NCBI GenBank assembly: GCA_024222485.1
Contig: JAAEPJ010000141.1
Coordinates: 84,393 to 148,392 of the forward strand
Direction of reading: 5' to 3'
From: a bacterium
Lineage (GTDB): Bacteria > RUG730 > JAAEPJ01
Length of the DNA: 64,000 nt
Made by a program: the position numbers and the translations under genes. Position 1 is the first letter of the stretch, and every line of letters starts with the position of its first letter. The notes below the pieces were generated by a model, which had not been told where the DNA came from, did not search any database, and was given only the letters and a program-made list of their open reading frames with translations. Positions 31,428 through 40,977 of the stretch are shown in pieces.

Positions 31428-33608
31428 ATGAATAAAATAATAGTGATTGATGGACCAAAAGAGGGGATAGGTAAAACTTCCTTTGCTGTTAATTTTGCAA
31501 CTCAATATGCAATAAATACAAATAAGAAAGTTGTTGTGCTTGATTGTGATACTAGGTTTAGATCTGATGCCGTTTATTATTTGAATTCTTCTTTATTCGA
31601 AACGGTGCCAAATTTATGGAATTTAGTGGAGAAGGTTAATTTAGAGGGGCTTGATGCAACTCTTTTTAAAGGTCGTATTACATTTGATTCTAACAATGTT
31701 GGTATTTTAAATATTGCTAAAAGTTTTAGTGAACTGAGACATTTAAAGCCGGAACACTTACTAAAAGTTTTGGCAATATTTGTAGAATTGTATACTTTTG
31801 TCATAGATATTGAGTCTTTGTCAGAAGATTTTATTTTACCGATTTATGATTTATGTGATAATATTTTTTGGATTATGGATCCGTTTCCTATTAATCTAAA
31901 AAATACAGTTGAATATTTTAATATGCTTTTGCAATATAATTTTAATCTTCATAAATTTACAGTTATTATCAACAGAGCAGAACAACAAGAGACTTTGTCT
32001 GTTAGGCAAATTAATTCTAAATTATCTGTTTTTGAGAAAACAGTTGTTATTACTATTCCAGAAGAGAAGTCAGTAGCTCAGGCCGTAGCGAGGCGACAGT
32101 TAATTACTATTGAGAGACCTCATACCGTATTTGCACGTAGTGTAAGAGAGTTGTTGGATATTTTGATTTCTAATAATAAAAAAGAGGAAGTAGTCGATAA
32201 ACAAAATAAGTCTTTAAAGAAAAGCAAATCATGGCGTGATTTAATTCAACCTGTTTCTGAAGATGAAGCGAGTAATGAAGATTTTATCCCCCAAACAAAA
32301 GAGAGTTTAAAGGTAAATATTAAGAGCAAATTGCATAAACAATTAATTAAAGAAATGAGTGACCGTAAAGTTGATTTGAATTCAGCTAATGATGATCCCA
32401 GAAAACAAGTTCAGCTTAAACAAATGGTAGAAGGAACTGCTGCTAAGATTCTTAGTAGTTTTGGTGATCTTGGGTTTACTCGACAAGAGAGCCAACAGAT
32501 TGTTGGAGATATTATAGATGATGCTTTGGGGCTTGGACCTTTAGAAAAGCTTTTGAGGGATAAAAGCATAACAGAAATTATGGTTAATAAAAAAGATCAA
32601 ATTTATATTGAGAAATCAGGTAAACTTATTGTCGCAGCAGAAACATTTCGTGATGACGAACAGATTATTCAGGTGATTCGTCGTATTATTGCACCACTTG
32701 GGAGGCGTATTGATGAAAGTGTGCCACTTGTTGATGCTAGACTTAAGGATGGGTCGCGTGTAAATGCAATTATTCCGCCGCTTGCTGTTCAGGGATCAAT
32801 GCTAACTATTCGGCGATTTCCTGAAAAAGTATTTGATCACCATGATTTTATGAATTTTGGCAGTATTTCTGAAGATATGGTTGCTTTTTTAGAGGCTTGT
32901 GTTATAAGTGAGAAGAATATAATTGTAAGTGGGGGGACGGGGTCAGGTAAGACGACTCTTTTAAACATGCTTTCATCTTTTATTCCTTCTGATGATCGTA
33001 TTGTGACTGTGGAAGATGTGGCAGAGCTGAGACTTCAGCAGGAACATGTTGGTCGATTAGAGTCAAGACCACCTAATATTGAAGGAAAAGGAGAGATTAC
33101 TATTCGTGATCTTGTAAAAAACACTTTGCGTATGAGGCCGGATAGAATTGTGGTTGGGGAGTGTCGTGGAGGTGAGTCACTGGATATGTTACAAGCGATG
33201 AATACAGGACATGATGGATCTTTGACTACTATTCATGCGAATAGTTCTCATGACATGGTTGCGCGTCTTGAGGCGATGGTTCTAATGAGTGGTGCAGAGT
33301 TACCTGTTAGTGTCATTAGAAGCTATATTTCATCTGCGGTTAAGTTTGTCGTCCAGATTGCAAGGTTACAAGATGGCTCACGGAAGGTGTTGGCAATTAC
33401 AGAAGTTTTAGGAATTAATAAAGAAACAATGGGTATTGATATGCAAGATATTTTTATTTATCATCGAACAGGATTGGGTAAAGATGGGAAAGTTGAAGGA
33501 GACTTCCTCCCAACAGGAATAGTTCCCAAGTGTTATAAGGAGTTTGGGCTCAGAGGGTTAGATATTAGCAAAGATTTTTTTAAGAAAAAAACAGTCAAAA
33601 ATAAATAA
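31428..33608 (+). CDS. cpaF: Fusion of CpaE-like MinD-family ATPase and CpaF/TadA secretion ATPase
   Basis: A 726-residue protein in two parts. The N-terminus (about 1-250) is a CpaE/MinD-like ATPase with a deviant Walker A 'GPKEGIGKTSFAVNFA' and 'VVVLDCDTRF'. It lacks the usual CpaE receiver-like domain. A charged linker (about 250-330) leads to a complete CpaF/TadA hexameric ATPase: 'GLGPLEKLLRDKSITEIMVN', Walker A 'SGGTGSGKTTLLNML' (about 500), 'RIVTVEDVAELRL', 'RMRPDRIVVGECRGGE' and 'TGHDGSLTTIHANS'. CpaE usually localises and CpaF powers the Tad pilus as separate proteins. Start ATG 31428 or TTG 31425; AAGGA lies upstream. No TadB/TadC follows. Confidence 0.92.
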   Translation: MNKIIVIDGPKEGIGKTSFAVNFATQYAINTNKKVVVLDCDTRFRSDAVYYLNSSLFETVPNLWNLVEKVNLEGLDATLFKGRITFDSNNVGILNIAKSFSELRHLKPEHLLKVLAIFVELYTFVIDIESLSEDFILPIYDLCDNIFWIMDPFPINLKNTVEYFNMLLQYNFNLHKFTVIINRAEQQETLSVRQINSKLSVFEKTVVITIPEEKSVAQAVARRQLITIERPHTVFARSVRELLDILISNNKKEEVVDKQNKSLKKSKSWRDLIQPVSEDEASNEDFIPQTKESLKVNIKSKLHKQLIKEMSDRKVDLNSANDDPRKQVQLKQMVEGTAAKILSSFGDLGFTRQESQQIVGDIIDDALGLGPLEKLLRDKSITEIMVNKKDQIYIEKSGKLIVAAETFRDDEQIIQVIRRIIAPLGRRIDESVPLVDARLKDGSRVNAIIPPLAVQGSMLTIRRFPEKVFDHHDFMNFGSISEDMVAFLEACVISEKNIIVSGGTGSGKTTLLNMLSSFIPSDDRIVTVEDVAELRLQQEHVGRLESRPPNIEGKGEITIRDLVKNTLRMRPDRIVVGECRGGESLDMLQAMNTGHDGSLTTIHANSSHDMVARLEAMVLMSGAELPVSVIRSYISSAVKFVVQIARLQDGSRKVLAITEVLGINKETMGIDMQDIFIYHRTGLGKDGKVEGDFLPTGIVPKCYKEFGLRGLDISKDFFKKKTVKNK

Positions 33609-33690
33609 AATGTTTAATTATTTTTATTAAACTTGTGTAATTTTTATTATAATTTGATATTATAAAAAATAAAAATGGAGGTTCATCTTT

Positions 33691-33975
33691 ATGAACAAGA
33701 AAATTGAATCTATTTCTTTAATTTCTCTTTTGAAAGTCATGCCTATAGTTTATGCTATTGTGGGGTTTTTTGTTGCAATTGCCTCTTATATTTATTCGAA
33801 GGCGAATCCTGCTATTGCAATGCCAAGATTAGGTTTTTTTGATTGGGTGTTGGCAATTTTACTTTATAGTGTGATTTTTTGTGTTATTTTTACATTTTTA
33901 ACGGTTATCAGTAGTTGGCTTTATAATATTTTCAATAAAAAAGTTGGTCCAGTAGAGGTTAACCTTGCGGACTAA
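33691..33975 (+). CDS. Small two-TM membrane protein
   Basis: A 94-residue protein with two clear transmembrane segments ('VMPIVYAIVGFFVAIASYIY' and 'VLAILLYSVIFCVIFTFLTVISSWLY') and a short acidic tail. I do not recognise the family with confidence. The arrangement resembles small DUF3566-type membrane proteins. A strong GGAGG precedes ATG. Its TAA overlaps the ATG of the BatD-like gene by one base (TAATG), suggesting coupled expression. Confidence 0.7.
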   Translation: MNKKIESISLISLLKVMPIVYAIVGFFVAIASYIYSKANPAIAMPRLGFFDWVLAILLYSVIFCVIFTFLTVISSWLYNIFNKKVGPVEVNLAD

Positions 33976-35324
33976 TGTCTAAACGAATTTTTATTTTTAG
34001 CTTAGTTAATGTTTTACTTATAGGATTAATATTTGCGGCAGCGATTGTTACTCAAGGAATAACTGTCTATTCTGATGTTGACTCTACTAGCATTGGAATA
34101 GACGAACAGGTGACTTTGAAGTTGACTATTGCTGGTTCAGGTTTTTTTAAAACTCCTAAGTTACCAAAAACTCCAAACTTTTCTGTTATTTTAGTCGGGC
34201 AGTTTACAAGTATAGATTTTTCACAAGGGAAACCTATCCCCTATACTGTCTTTAAGTATATGTTTATGCCTCACAAAAAAGGAACATTAGAAATTCCTGC
34301 TATTTTTTTTAAACATAAAGGATATTATTACTCATCTGAAAAATACCAGATTAAGGTTGGAGATAAACTCCGTAAAGTGAAACATAAAGAAAGCTCTATC
34401 CCCTATCAGTCTTTTAGAGGACAGGTAGAATCTACACCAATTTTTGTAAGATCGTATATTACGAGGTTTGCAAATAATAATGTTTTTTATAATCAACAAA
34501 TAGTTTATACATATACAATTTATACAAGGGTTCCTATTCGAAAGATTCCGGAAATTAAAATTCCTGATTATGAAGCATTCCATCGTGAACCCCTTTACTA
34601 TAGAAAAGAGTATATGACAGAAATAAATGGAAAAACTTACCGTGCTTTTGAGTTTAAGTTTTCATTATTTCCGTATATGACAAATACTCATATCATTCCA
34701 CCAATTAGGATGGTGGTAAGGCGTTCAGATATAGCTAAATCAGCAAGAAACCAATTGCATTTTCCTAAGCAAGGCTACTTTATTAAAAAGAGCCAAAGTT
34801 TTAAGCTTAATATTAATGAGCTGCCTATTAAGAATAAACCACTAGCCTTTAGTGGTTTAGTTGGTAGCTTCGAGATTAAAGCTGAAGTGGATAAAACGGA
34901 GGTGGAGGTTGATGATTATATTATTTTAACGGTGAAAGTTAAAGGCAGTGGCAATATCAGATCGATTCCACATATTAAATGTCCATTAATAGCAAATTTA
35001 AGAGAATATAATTCGGATATTTTTATGAATTTCGATAAAAAGTCTGGCAAAATTGAAGGTGAGAAATTATTTAAGTTTGCACTTTTGCCAAGAGAAAAAG
35101 GATTGGAGACTATTTCTGAGATAGGGTTTTCTTATTTTGATGAAGATTCTGGCGTATATTTGACAAAATGGACAAAATCAATTGAAATTAAGGTAATAGA
35201 AAAGCAAGATGATCCACTAAAAGAAAAAGGATTTCCAGCTAAAAAAAATAATTATATGCTTTATCTTCTTGGTGGGGTTGTTTTAGCTTTTATAGGCATT
35301 CTTTTGTTTTTAGGAAGGAAGTAG
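33975..35324 (+). CDS. BatD-like membrane-anchored protein
   Basis: A 449-residue protein with an N-terminal signal/anchor, two or more beta-rich repeats and a C-terminal transmembrane helix ('YMLYLLGGVVLAFIGILLFL'). 'VDSTSIGIDEQVTLKLTIAGSG', 'FKYMFMPHKKGTLEIPAI' and the second unit 'AEVDKTEVEVDDYIILTVKVKGSGNI' are typical of BatD ('oxygen tolerance') proteins. BatD normally sits with batA/batB and a MoxR ATPase, none of which is here, so the role is uncertain. The protein is expected in the periplasm, tethered to the inner membrane. Confidence 0.75.
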   Translation: MSKRIFIFSLVNVLLIGLIFAAAIVTQGITVYSDVDSTSIGIDEQVTLKLTIAGSGFFKTPKLPKTPNFSVILVGQFTSIDFSQGKPIPYTVFKYMFMPHKKGTLEIPAIFFKHKGYYYSSEKYQIKVGDKLRKVKHKESSIPYQSFRGQVESTPIFVRSYITRFANNNVFYNQQIVYTYTIYTRVPIRKIPEIKIPDYEAFHREPLYYRKEYMTEINGKTYRAFEFKFSLFPYMTNTHIIPPIRMVVRRSDIAKSARNQLHFPKQGYFIKKSQSFKLNINELPIKNKPLAFSGLVGSFEIKAEVDKTEVEVDDYIILTVKVKGSGNIRSIPHIKCPLIANLREYNSDIFMNFDKKSGKIEGEKLFKFALLPREKGLETISEIGFSYFDEDSGVYLTKWTKSIEIKVIEKQDDPLKEKGFPAKKNNYMLYLLGGVVLAFIGILLFLGRK

Positions 35325-35345
35325 CTGTTTTAGATAAAGGTAAAA

Positions 35346-35876
35346 ATGAAAATAGATATTCTTTCAATAGAAAATAAATTAAAAAAAATTCTAACAGTGG
35401 CAAGGTTTAGACATTCATTAAACACGAGGGATGTTGCAGTTAAACTTGCTTTAAAATATGGAGTAGATGTTAATAAAGCTTTAGTGGCAGGGCTTCTTCA
35501 TGACTGTGCGAAAGAGAGCAAAGAACAAATTAAATTGGATAAAGCAAGTGTTGTTTTACATGCGTTTACAGGTAGGAAATTAGCCCAAGAATATTTTGGT
35601 ATTGATGATTTAGAAATTTTACAGGCAATAGAGTCACATGTTATGGGTAATGAGAATATGAGTCTTCTTGATAAGATTGTTTTTGTCTCCGACTTTATTG
35701 AGAAAGATCGCAATTTTAAAGGACTTGATGAGATAAGAATATTGGCAGAACAAGATTTGGATGCTGTGTTTAAAGTAGTTTTGATGCAAAAAATTAAGTA
35801 TTTGCTTGATTATAACAAGGTTATTTGTGAGGACATTATTAAAACTTGGAATGCCCTTATTGTTAAGAATTTATGA
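35346..35876 (+). CDS. yqeK: YqeK-family HD-domain hydrolase (Ap4A hydrolase-type)
   Basis: A 176-residue HD-superfamily protein: 'RFRHSLNTRDVAVKLA', the HD pair in 'GLLHDCAKES', 'VVLHAFTGRKLAQEYFGIDDLEILQAIESHVMG' and 'MSLLDKIVFVSDFIEKDR' match YqeK. YqeK proteins are symmetrical diadenosine tetraphosphate hydrolases. In many genomes yqeK is followed by a LytR_C-domain gene, as here, which supports the call. Confidence 0.87.
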   Translation: MKIDILSIENKLKKILTVARFRHSLNTRDVAVKLALKYGVDVNKALVAGLLHDCAKESKEQIKLDKASVVLHAFTGRKLAQEYFGIDDLEILQAIESHVMGNENMSLLDKIVFVSDFIEKDRNFKGLDEIRILAEQDLDAVFKVVLMQKIKYLLDYNKVICEDIIKTWNALIVKNL

Positions 35877-35924
35877 TTTTGCGAGAAATTGGCTAGACGC
35901 TTTATCTCTTTAACAATGGGAATA

Positions 35925-36911
35925 ATGATGTTTAAAAACTTAAAGATAGTGGCGGCAGTATTTTTGCTTTTTTTAGGTGCTTTTCTGTCTCAAGTAATTA
36001 TTAATAATGGTGTTTACCAGAAGTTAAAAAATAATCAAGATATTAGTATTCTTTTTATTTCTACCCATAAGAATAAATTTTATGGTGCATATCTTTTACA
36101 TTATTCTCAGATAAAGAATGTTGTTTTTATTGCTAATATTAGTTCGATGACTAGATTTCTTAAGCATCAAAAGGATAATAAGCCTCTTTATCTGCAAGAT
36201 TTATATCAAAGAATTTATTATCAAAGTAAAAGAAAACAAAAGCTCACGTTAACAGCATATCTAAAAGAATTAGAAAATATTTATGAAATAAAAATTGATC
36301 ATTACTTCCACTTTGAAAAAGATCAATTACCTATGACTATTAATAGTGATATATTTTTTTCAGCTAGAGCCACGGATGAAGCTATTTTGAATAAATATTT
36401 AAATGTACGACCATTTTTAAGTAAGCTATCGGTTATTTCATATTTAAGAAGCTGGAAAGATAATATTTTTGATACTTCTCTTAATAAATTAGATATTTTT
36501 AATTTATTAAATAATGTTCATGCTATATATAGCACTGAAATTATATTTATGGGTTTTCATAATATAGTTATTGGTGATGATAAATTTTATTTGCGTGATA
36601 TTTTTCAAACTAAGAATATTCCTAATAATGAAGAGCCGATAGTAGAGGTTTTGAATGCCTCAGGAGTTCAAGGTCAGGCATTAACAGTTAGTAGAAATTT
36701 AAGAGAGCAAGGTGTTGATGTGCAGAGATGGGGGAATTATGCTAAAATACTAAGATATGATTTTTTAGTAGCAATTGATAGGAGTGGTGATTGGAAAAAG
36801 ACTCTTTTAGTCGTAAATTATCTTAAAGAACAAGGCAATGAAGTTGTTTGGTTTTTTAAAAAAAATACAGGTTTATTTGTCGATGTCAGTGTGATTTTGA
36901 CTAAGGGATAA
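35925..36911 (+). CDS. LytR_C-domain membrane protein
   Basis: An N-terminal transmembrane anchor ('IVAAVFLLFLGAFLSQVII') is followed by about 200 residues with no domain I can name, possibly a decayed LytR-CpsA-Psr fold without its arginines. A C-terminal LytR_C domain follows from about residue 245: 'PIVEVLNASGVQGQALTVSRNLREQGVDVQRWGN...DFLVAIDRSGDW'. The role is probably envelope-related; the exact function is unknown. The frame opens at TTG 35889, but ATG 35925/35928 lies just before the membrane helix with a GGGA-like site upstream, so I place the start there. Confidence 0.7.
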   Translation: MMFKNLKIVAAVFLLFLGAFLSQVIINNGVYQKLKNNQDISILFISTHKNKFYGAYLLHYSQIKNVVFIANISSMTRFLKHQKDNKPLYLQDLYQRIYYQSKRKQKLTLTAYLKELENIYEIKIDHYFHFEKDQLPMTINSDIFFSARATDEAILNKYLNVRPFLSKLSVISYLRSWKDNIFDTSLNKLDIFNLLNNVHAIYSTEIIFMGFHNIVIGDDKFYLRDIFQTKNIPNNEEPIVEVLNASGVQGQALTVSRNLREQGVDVQRWGNYAKILRYDFLVAIDRSGDWKKTLLVVNYLKEQGNEVVWFFKKNTGLFVDVSVILTKG

Positions 36912-36960
36912 AAATTTTCAGACTATAATAATAAATTGCTGTTATAGCTAAGGAGGAGAT

Positions 36961-37848
36961 ATGCGAATATTTTGGAAATATATTCTTTTATGTTTAATTT
37001 TAGGTTCAGGTCTTTTTTTTATTGAGTTTTTAAAGCTACCAGTGCATATAATAAGTTTAATGAATAAAGTTATGCGATCTTTATTAGTATTTTCTATTGC
37101 ATTCCCCATTATTAAATCTAGCAATAAATATTGTAAAAATATACTAAAACGAATAGATGGAGATGTTGTAATTTCGTCTTTGATCTCTAATATTATAAAG
37201 ATATTTTTATTCATTATTGTTGCTCTTATTATTCTTAATATTTTTGATATATCTATTGCTCCAATACTGGCGACCTTAGGTATTGGTGGATTAACAATTG
37301 CCTTGGCGTTGAAAGATACTCTCGCTGATTTTTTCGCAGGTTTTTATTTAATAGCGCTTAGGCAAATTAAGATTGGGAATTATATTGAGTTTGATTCAGG
37401 AGAGAGAGGATATGTTGCAGATATTAATTGGCGAAATACACAGCTTAGACTGCTCGGCAATAATTTAGTTTTAATCCCGAATTCTAAGGTGATGTCAGCA
37501 AGAATTACGAACTATGATCTTCCCGGAGAAGAGATGAGTGTTTTAGTTCAGGTTGGAGTACATTATAAAAGTGATTTGGAGTTGGTGGAAAGAGTGACAG
37601 TAGAAATAGCTAAAGAAATAATGGAGACGGTGGAAGGTGGTGTTCGGAACAGTGATCCTTTTATTAGGTTTCATACATTTAATCACTATACTATTGATTT
37701 TTCGGTTATTTTGCGCGCACAGAATTTTGTTAGCCAGTATTTAATCAAGCATGAGTTTATAAAAAGGCTACAGAAGCGTTATATTCAAGAAAATATTGTT
37801 ATGCCATTTCCTATTGTGGCGGTTAATAGATCCCAAGAAGATTTTTGA
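36961..37848 (+). CDS. MscS-family mechanosensitive ion channel
   Basis: A 295-residue inner-membrane channel that opens under membrane tension to release solutes. Several transmembrane helices are followed by the pore-lining TM3 region with small residues ('LATLGIGGLTIALALKDTLADFFAGFYLIALRQIKIGNYIEF') and the MscS beta domain ('GYVADINWRNTQLRLLGNNLVLIPNSKVM..RITNYDLP'), then the alpha/beta C-terminus. A strong AAGGAGG RBS lies just before ATG. It precedes trehalose-phosphate synthase, a sensible osmotic-stress pairing, though co-transcription is only inferred. Confidence 0.92.
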   Translation: MRIFWKYILLCLILGSGLFFIEFLKLPVHIISLMNKVMRSLLVFSIAFPIIKSSNKYCKNILKRIDGDVVISSLISNIIKIFLFIIVALIILNIFDISIAPILATLGIGGLTIALALKDTLADFFAGFYLIALRQIKIGNYIEFDSGERGYVADINWRNTQLRLLGNNLVLIPNSKVMSARITNYDLPGEEMSVLVQVGVHYKSDLELVERVTVEIAKEIMETVEGGVRNSDPFIRFHTFNHYTIDFSVILRAQNFVSQYLIKHEFIKRLQKRYIQENIVMPFPIVAVNRSQEDF

Positions 37849-37923
37849 GAGTTGAATATCAGAATATAAAAATTAATTAGTGGGATTATGTGGAGATATA
37901 GTCAGGTCTTTGCAGGAGGATAT

Positions 37924-39405
37924 ATGTATTCGGAAGAAAGTTTAAAGCAATTTATCCAGGATAATCTAGGTGATAGAAAGTTTATTGTTGTTTCTAATAG
38001 ACAGCCTTATGAGCATCAACTTAATCAGGGCAAGGTTGTTTGTAAGCGAGGGGCTGGTGGTATTATTACTGCACTTGATCCTGTAATGCAGGCAAGTCAT
38101 GGTACTTGGATTGCCGTTGGGAATGGGACGGCTGATAAAAAGATTTGTGATGCAGCAGGACGGATTCAGGTGCCTGAGGATAACCCGAAGTACACTCTGC
38201 GCCGAGTTTGGCTTAATAAATCAGAAAATAAAGGTTATTATTATGGTTACTCAAATGAAGCGCTTTGGCCACTTTGTCATAAGACATTTGAACGACCGTC
38301 TTTTGAAGAAGATGATTGGGAGTCTTATAAACAAGTAAATGCTAAGTTTGCTGATGCTGTGCTTGATGAAGTCGGTGATGAAGAAGCATTTGTGTGGATT
38401 CAAGATTATCACCTTTGTTTGCTTCCTCACCTTTTGCGCGAGCGTATGAATAAAGATCAGTTAATTATTGCCCATTTTTGGCATATCCCTTGGCCTAGTT
38501 ATGAAACATTTAGAATTTGTCCTCAGAAAAAAGAAATACTGCAAGGCTTATTAGCGAATGATTTGTTGGGGTTTCATATTAATTACCATTGTAATAATTT
38601 TTTAGAAAATGTGGAACGAGAGGTTGAGGCGCGTATTAATCGAGAAAATTTGACTGTAATAAGTGATAGCCATACGACAAAAATTCAGGCATTTCCTATT
38701 AGTGTTGATTATGCAGGAATTAACCACATATCTCAAACAAAGACTGTTGAAAATGAAGTTAAAGCGTGGAAAAATAACTATAATTTAGATAATCAGAAGA
38801 TAATTGTAGGTGCTGAGCGGATTGATTATACCAAAGGTTTGCCTGAACGCTTTTTAGCTATTGAGCGATTATTAGATGAACATCCGGAATTAATCGGTAG
38901 GTTTTCTTTTTTACAGCTTGGTCAAATAACTAGAATCCATATTCCTAAATATAAAAGACTCAACGATGAGTTAAATGATTTAATGGAAAGAATCAACTGG
39001 AAATACTCTACTGATGACTGGCAGCCAATTTTGTTTATCCGGCAGCATCTGAGTTTTCAACGGTTAGTTGCACTTTTTAAGCTGGGAGATGTGTTAGTCG
39101 TCAGCTCCTTGCATGATGGGATGAACCTCGTTGCAAAAGAGTTTATTTCTGCCCACAGTGACGAGAGTGGAGTTTTGGTGCTTAGTAAATTTACTGGTGC
39201 AGCTCGGGAGCTAACAGAAGCATTACACTTTAATCCTTATGACCTGCAGGAGTTTGCAGGTAAGTTGTATAATGGAATTCTTATGTCTGATAAAGAAAAA
39301 AAAATAAGGATGATAAAATTGCGTGAAAAAGTAATGGAGCAGAATATTTATGCTTGGGCAAATGAGATGATTTCAGAGTTAATGGAGTGTGCTTATTTAT
39401 CATAA
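37924..39405 (+). CDS. otsA: Alpha,alpha-trehalose-phosphate synthase (GT20)
   Basis: Transfers glucose from UDP-glucose to glucose-6-phosphate, making trehalose-6-phosphate, a compatible-solute precursor. GT20 landmarks are 'FIVVSNRQPY', 'GYSNEALWPLCHK', 'WIQDYHLCLLPHLLRE', 'HIPWPSYETFRICP', 'LLANDLLGFH', 'VGAERIDYTKGLPERFLAIERLL', 'SSLHDGMNLVAKEF'. The 'HiPWPsyE' form belongs to a branch that also includes glucosylglycerol-phosphate synthases, so the acceptor is not certain. I place the start at ATG 37924, just after AGGAGG 37914-37919, not the upstream ATG 37888. No trehalose-6-phosphatase (otsB) is adjacent. Confidence 0.87.
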   Translation: MYSEESLKQFIQDNLGDRKFIVVSNRQPYEHQLNQGKVVCKRGAGGIITALDPVMQASHGTWIAVGNGTADKKICDAAGRIQVPEDNPKYTLRRVWLNKSENKGYYYGYSNEALWPLCHKTFERPSFEEDDWESYKQVNAKFADAVLDEVGDEEAFVWIQDYHLCLLPHLLRERMNKDQLIIAHFWHIPWPSYETFRICPQKKEILQGLLANDLLGFHINYHCNNFLENVEREVEARINRENLTVISDSHTTKIQAFPISVDYAGINHISQTKTVENEVKAWKNNYNLDNQKIIVGAERIDYTKGLPERFLAIERLLDEHPELIGRFSFLQLGQITRIHIPKYKRLNDELNDLMERINWKYSTDDWQPILFIRQHLSFQRLVALFKLGDVLVVSSLHDGMNLVAKEFISAHSDESGVLVLSKFTGAARELTEALHFNPYDLQEFAGKLYNGILMSDKEKKIRMIKLREKVMEQNIYAWANEMISELMECAYLS

Positions 39406-39444
39406 TAGCTAATATTACTATATTAAAAGGAATGTAATGAATAG

Positions 39445-40758
39445 ATGAACCTTTCGATTAAACAAATCTCTAAAATTTTAAGTATTCAACCTAAAAACCC
39501 TGAATATTTTCAACATATTACCAGTGTTAAGATAGATAGTAGAGTTTGTTTAAAAGATTCACTTTTTGTGGCAGTGAAAGGCGAAAATTTTGATGGTCAT
39601 GACTTTATACAGGAATCTCAAAAAAAAGGGGCTGTTGCCTTTTTTATTGATGAAACATCAGACTTTTTAAATTTTATTAGTAATCCTATACAATTTAAGA
39701 ATATATTTATAGTCAAGGATACTATTTTAGCTTTACATGCTTTGTCAAAAAGCTATTTAAAGATTTTAAAAGCTAAGTGTATTGTCATTACAGGGAGTGT
39801 TGGAAAAACGACGACTAAAGATATGTTGAAATTTGTTTTGGAGTCCAACTTTAAGGTGATTGCGACTAAGGGAAACCTCAATAATCATTTAGGTCTACCT
39901 TTGACAATTTTTGAAGCGGATGAGTCGACGGATATTTGTATTTTTGAGTTAGGAATAAGTGATTTTGGGGAAATGACTATTTTAGCAGAGATTGTAAGAC
40001 CTGATATTGGAGTTATTTTAAATATTGGGAAGTCACATTTGGAGAAGTTGAAAAATTTAGAAGGTGTGTTATTGGCAAAATGGGAGTTGGCTCAATTTTG
40101 TAAGTTGCTTTTTATTAATGATGATGATTCTTTGTTAGCAAGGAAGCTTAACCAAGCACAAGCTTTTGTTAGTGGGAAAATATTAGAGCTTGAATATGGT
40201 AAACAAAATATTGTTATTGATGCGCATTCGTTAAAGCTTAATATTTTAGGTGTTGGCGGTTTTTATGCGGCTAAGGCTAGTTATTCTGTCGCACAAAAAT
40301 TAGGTATGACAGAGGGTGAAATTATTAAAAGAATAGAAGATTTTCGAGATATAAGTTCGATGCGGCAGGAGCTTGTTAAGGTCGGAGGTATCCAGGTTAT
40401 TAATGATGCTTATAATGCTAACCCTACATCAATGTTGGCCTCACTAGATGTTTTTGAGAAGATGGTATTTAATGGGAAAAAGGTTGTTTTGCTTGGAGAT
40501 ATGCTGGAGCTTGGAGAACTAAGCAAGCAGGAACATTATGCGCTTGGTCAGTGTTTGTTAGCAAAGGGGTTTGATGAAGTTATTTTGTTTGGATTAGATA
40601 TGTTTTGTGCATACCAAGGAATGCTTAAACAAAGTTTTTGGAGCAATGATAGAAAAGAGGTGTCGAAATATTTAAAGCATATTTTAGCAGATGGAGATAG
40701 ATTATTTTTAAAAGGGTCAAGAGGAATGAAGCTGGAAAAATTTATTAATGATCTTTAA
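39445..40758 (+). CDS. murF: UDP-N-acetylmuramoyl-tripeptide--D-alanyl-D-alanine ligase
   Basis: Adds D-Ala-D-Ala to the peptidoglycan precursor in the cytoplasm. A Mur ligase N-domain ('ITSVKIDSRVCLKDSLFVAVKGENFDGHDF') is followed by the ATP-binding loop 'VITGSVGKTTTKDM' (about 115), 'KGNLNNHLGLPLT', 'ELGISDFGEM', 'NIGKSHLEKL' and the C-domain 'INDAYNANPTSM' and 'VVLLGDMLELG'. Its 437 residues match MurF. Its partner MurE is further along the same strand, but the two are not adjacent as in a classic dcw cluster. Confidence 0.95.
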   Translation: MNLSIKQISKILSIQPKNPEYFQHITSVKIDSRVCLKDSLFVAVKGENFDGHDFIQESQKKGAVAFFIDETSDFLNFISNPIQFKNIFIVKDTILALHALSKSYLKILKAKCIVITGSVGKTTTKDMLKFVLESNFKVIATKGNLNNHLGLPLTIFEADESTDICIFELGISDFGEMTILAEIVRPDIGVILNIGKSHLEKLKNLEGVLLAKWELAQFCKLLFINDDDSLLARKLNQAQAFVSGKILELEYGKQNIVIDAHSLKLNILGVGGFYAAKASYSVAQKLGMTEGEIIKRIEDFRDISSMRQELVKVGGIQVINDAYNANPTSMLASLDVFEKMVFNGKKVVLLGDMLELGELSKQEHYALGQCLLAKGFDEVILFGLDMFCAYQGMLKQSFWSNDRKEVSKYLKHILADGDRLFLKGSRGMKLEKFINDL

Positions 40759-40977
40759 GTTTTTTTTAGCTAACTTTTTTGTTTTTTATATTTCCGTACA
40801 GATTTTTTTAGTTTGGTTATTAATTATTCTGATAAAATAATTTATTATTGATAGAGAATCATTGGGAATTAATTTACGCGCATTATTTAATATAGATAGA
40901 ATCAAATTGAGTATGACGACTCTGATCGAACTTTTAGTGTTTTTTTTGTCGTGCTTTAATTATAGGAGAGACTTAAT

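Noticed and set aside
33609-33635. Terminator after the CpaE-CpaF gene
   Set aside because: A 7-bp all-AT-rich hairpin (GTTTAAT/ATTAAAC) is present but it is too weak, with no following T-run, to call with confidence.
40759-40977. Possible RNA gene or riboswitch before the DUF3955-like gene
   Set aside because: No cloverleaf, conserved riboswitch core or stable hairpin could be found; only AT-rich sequence with a normal ribosome site.
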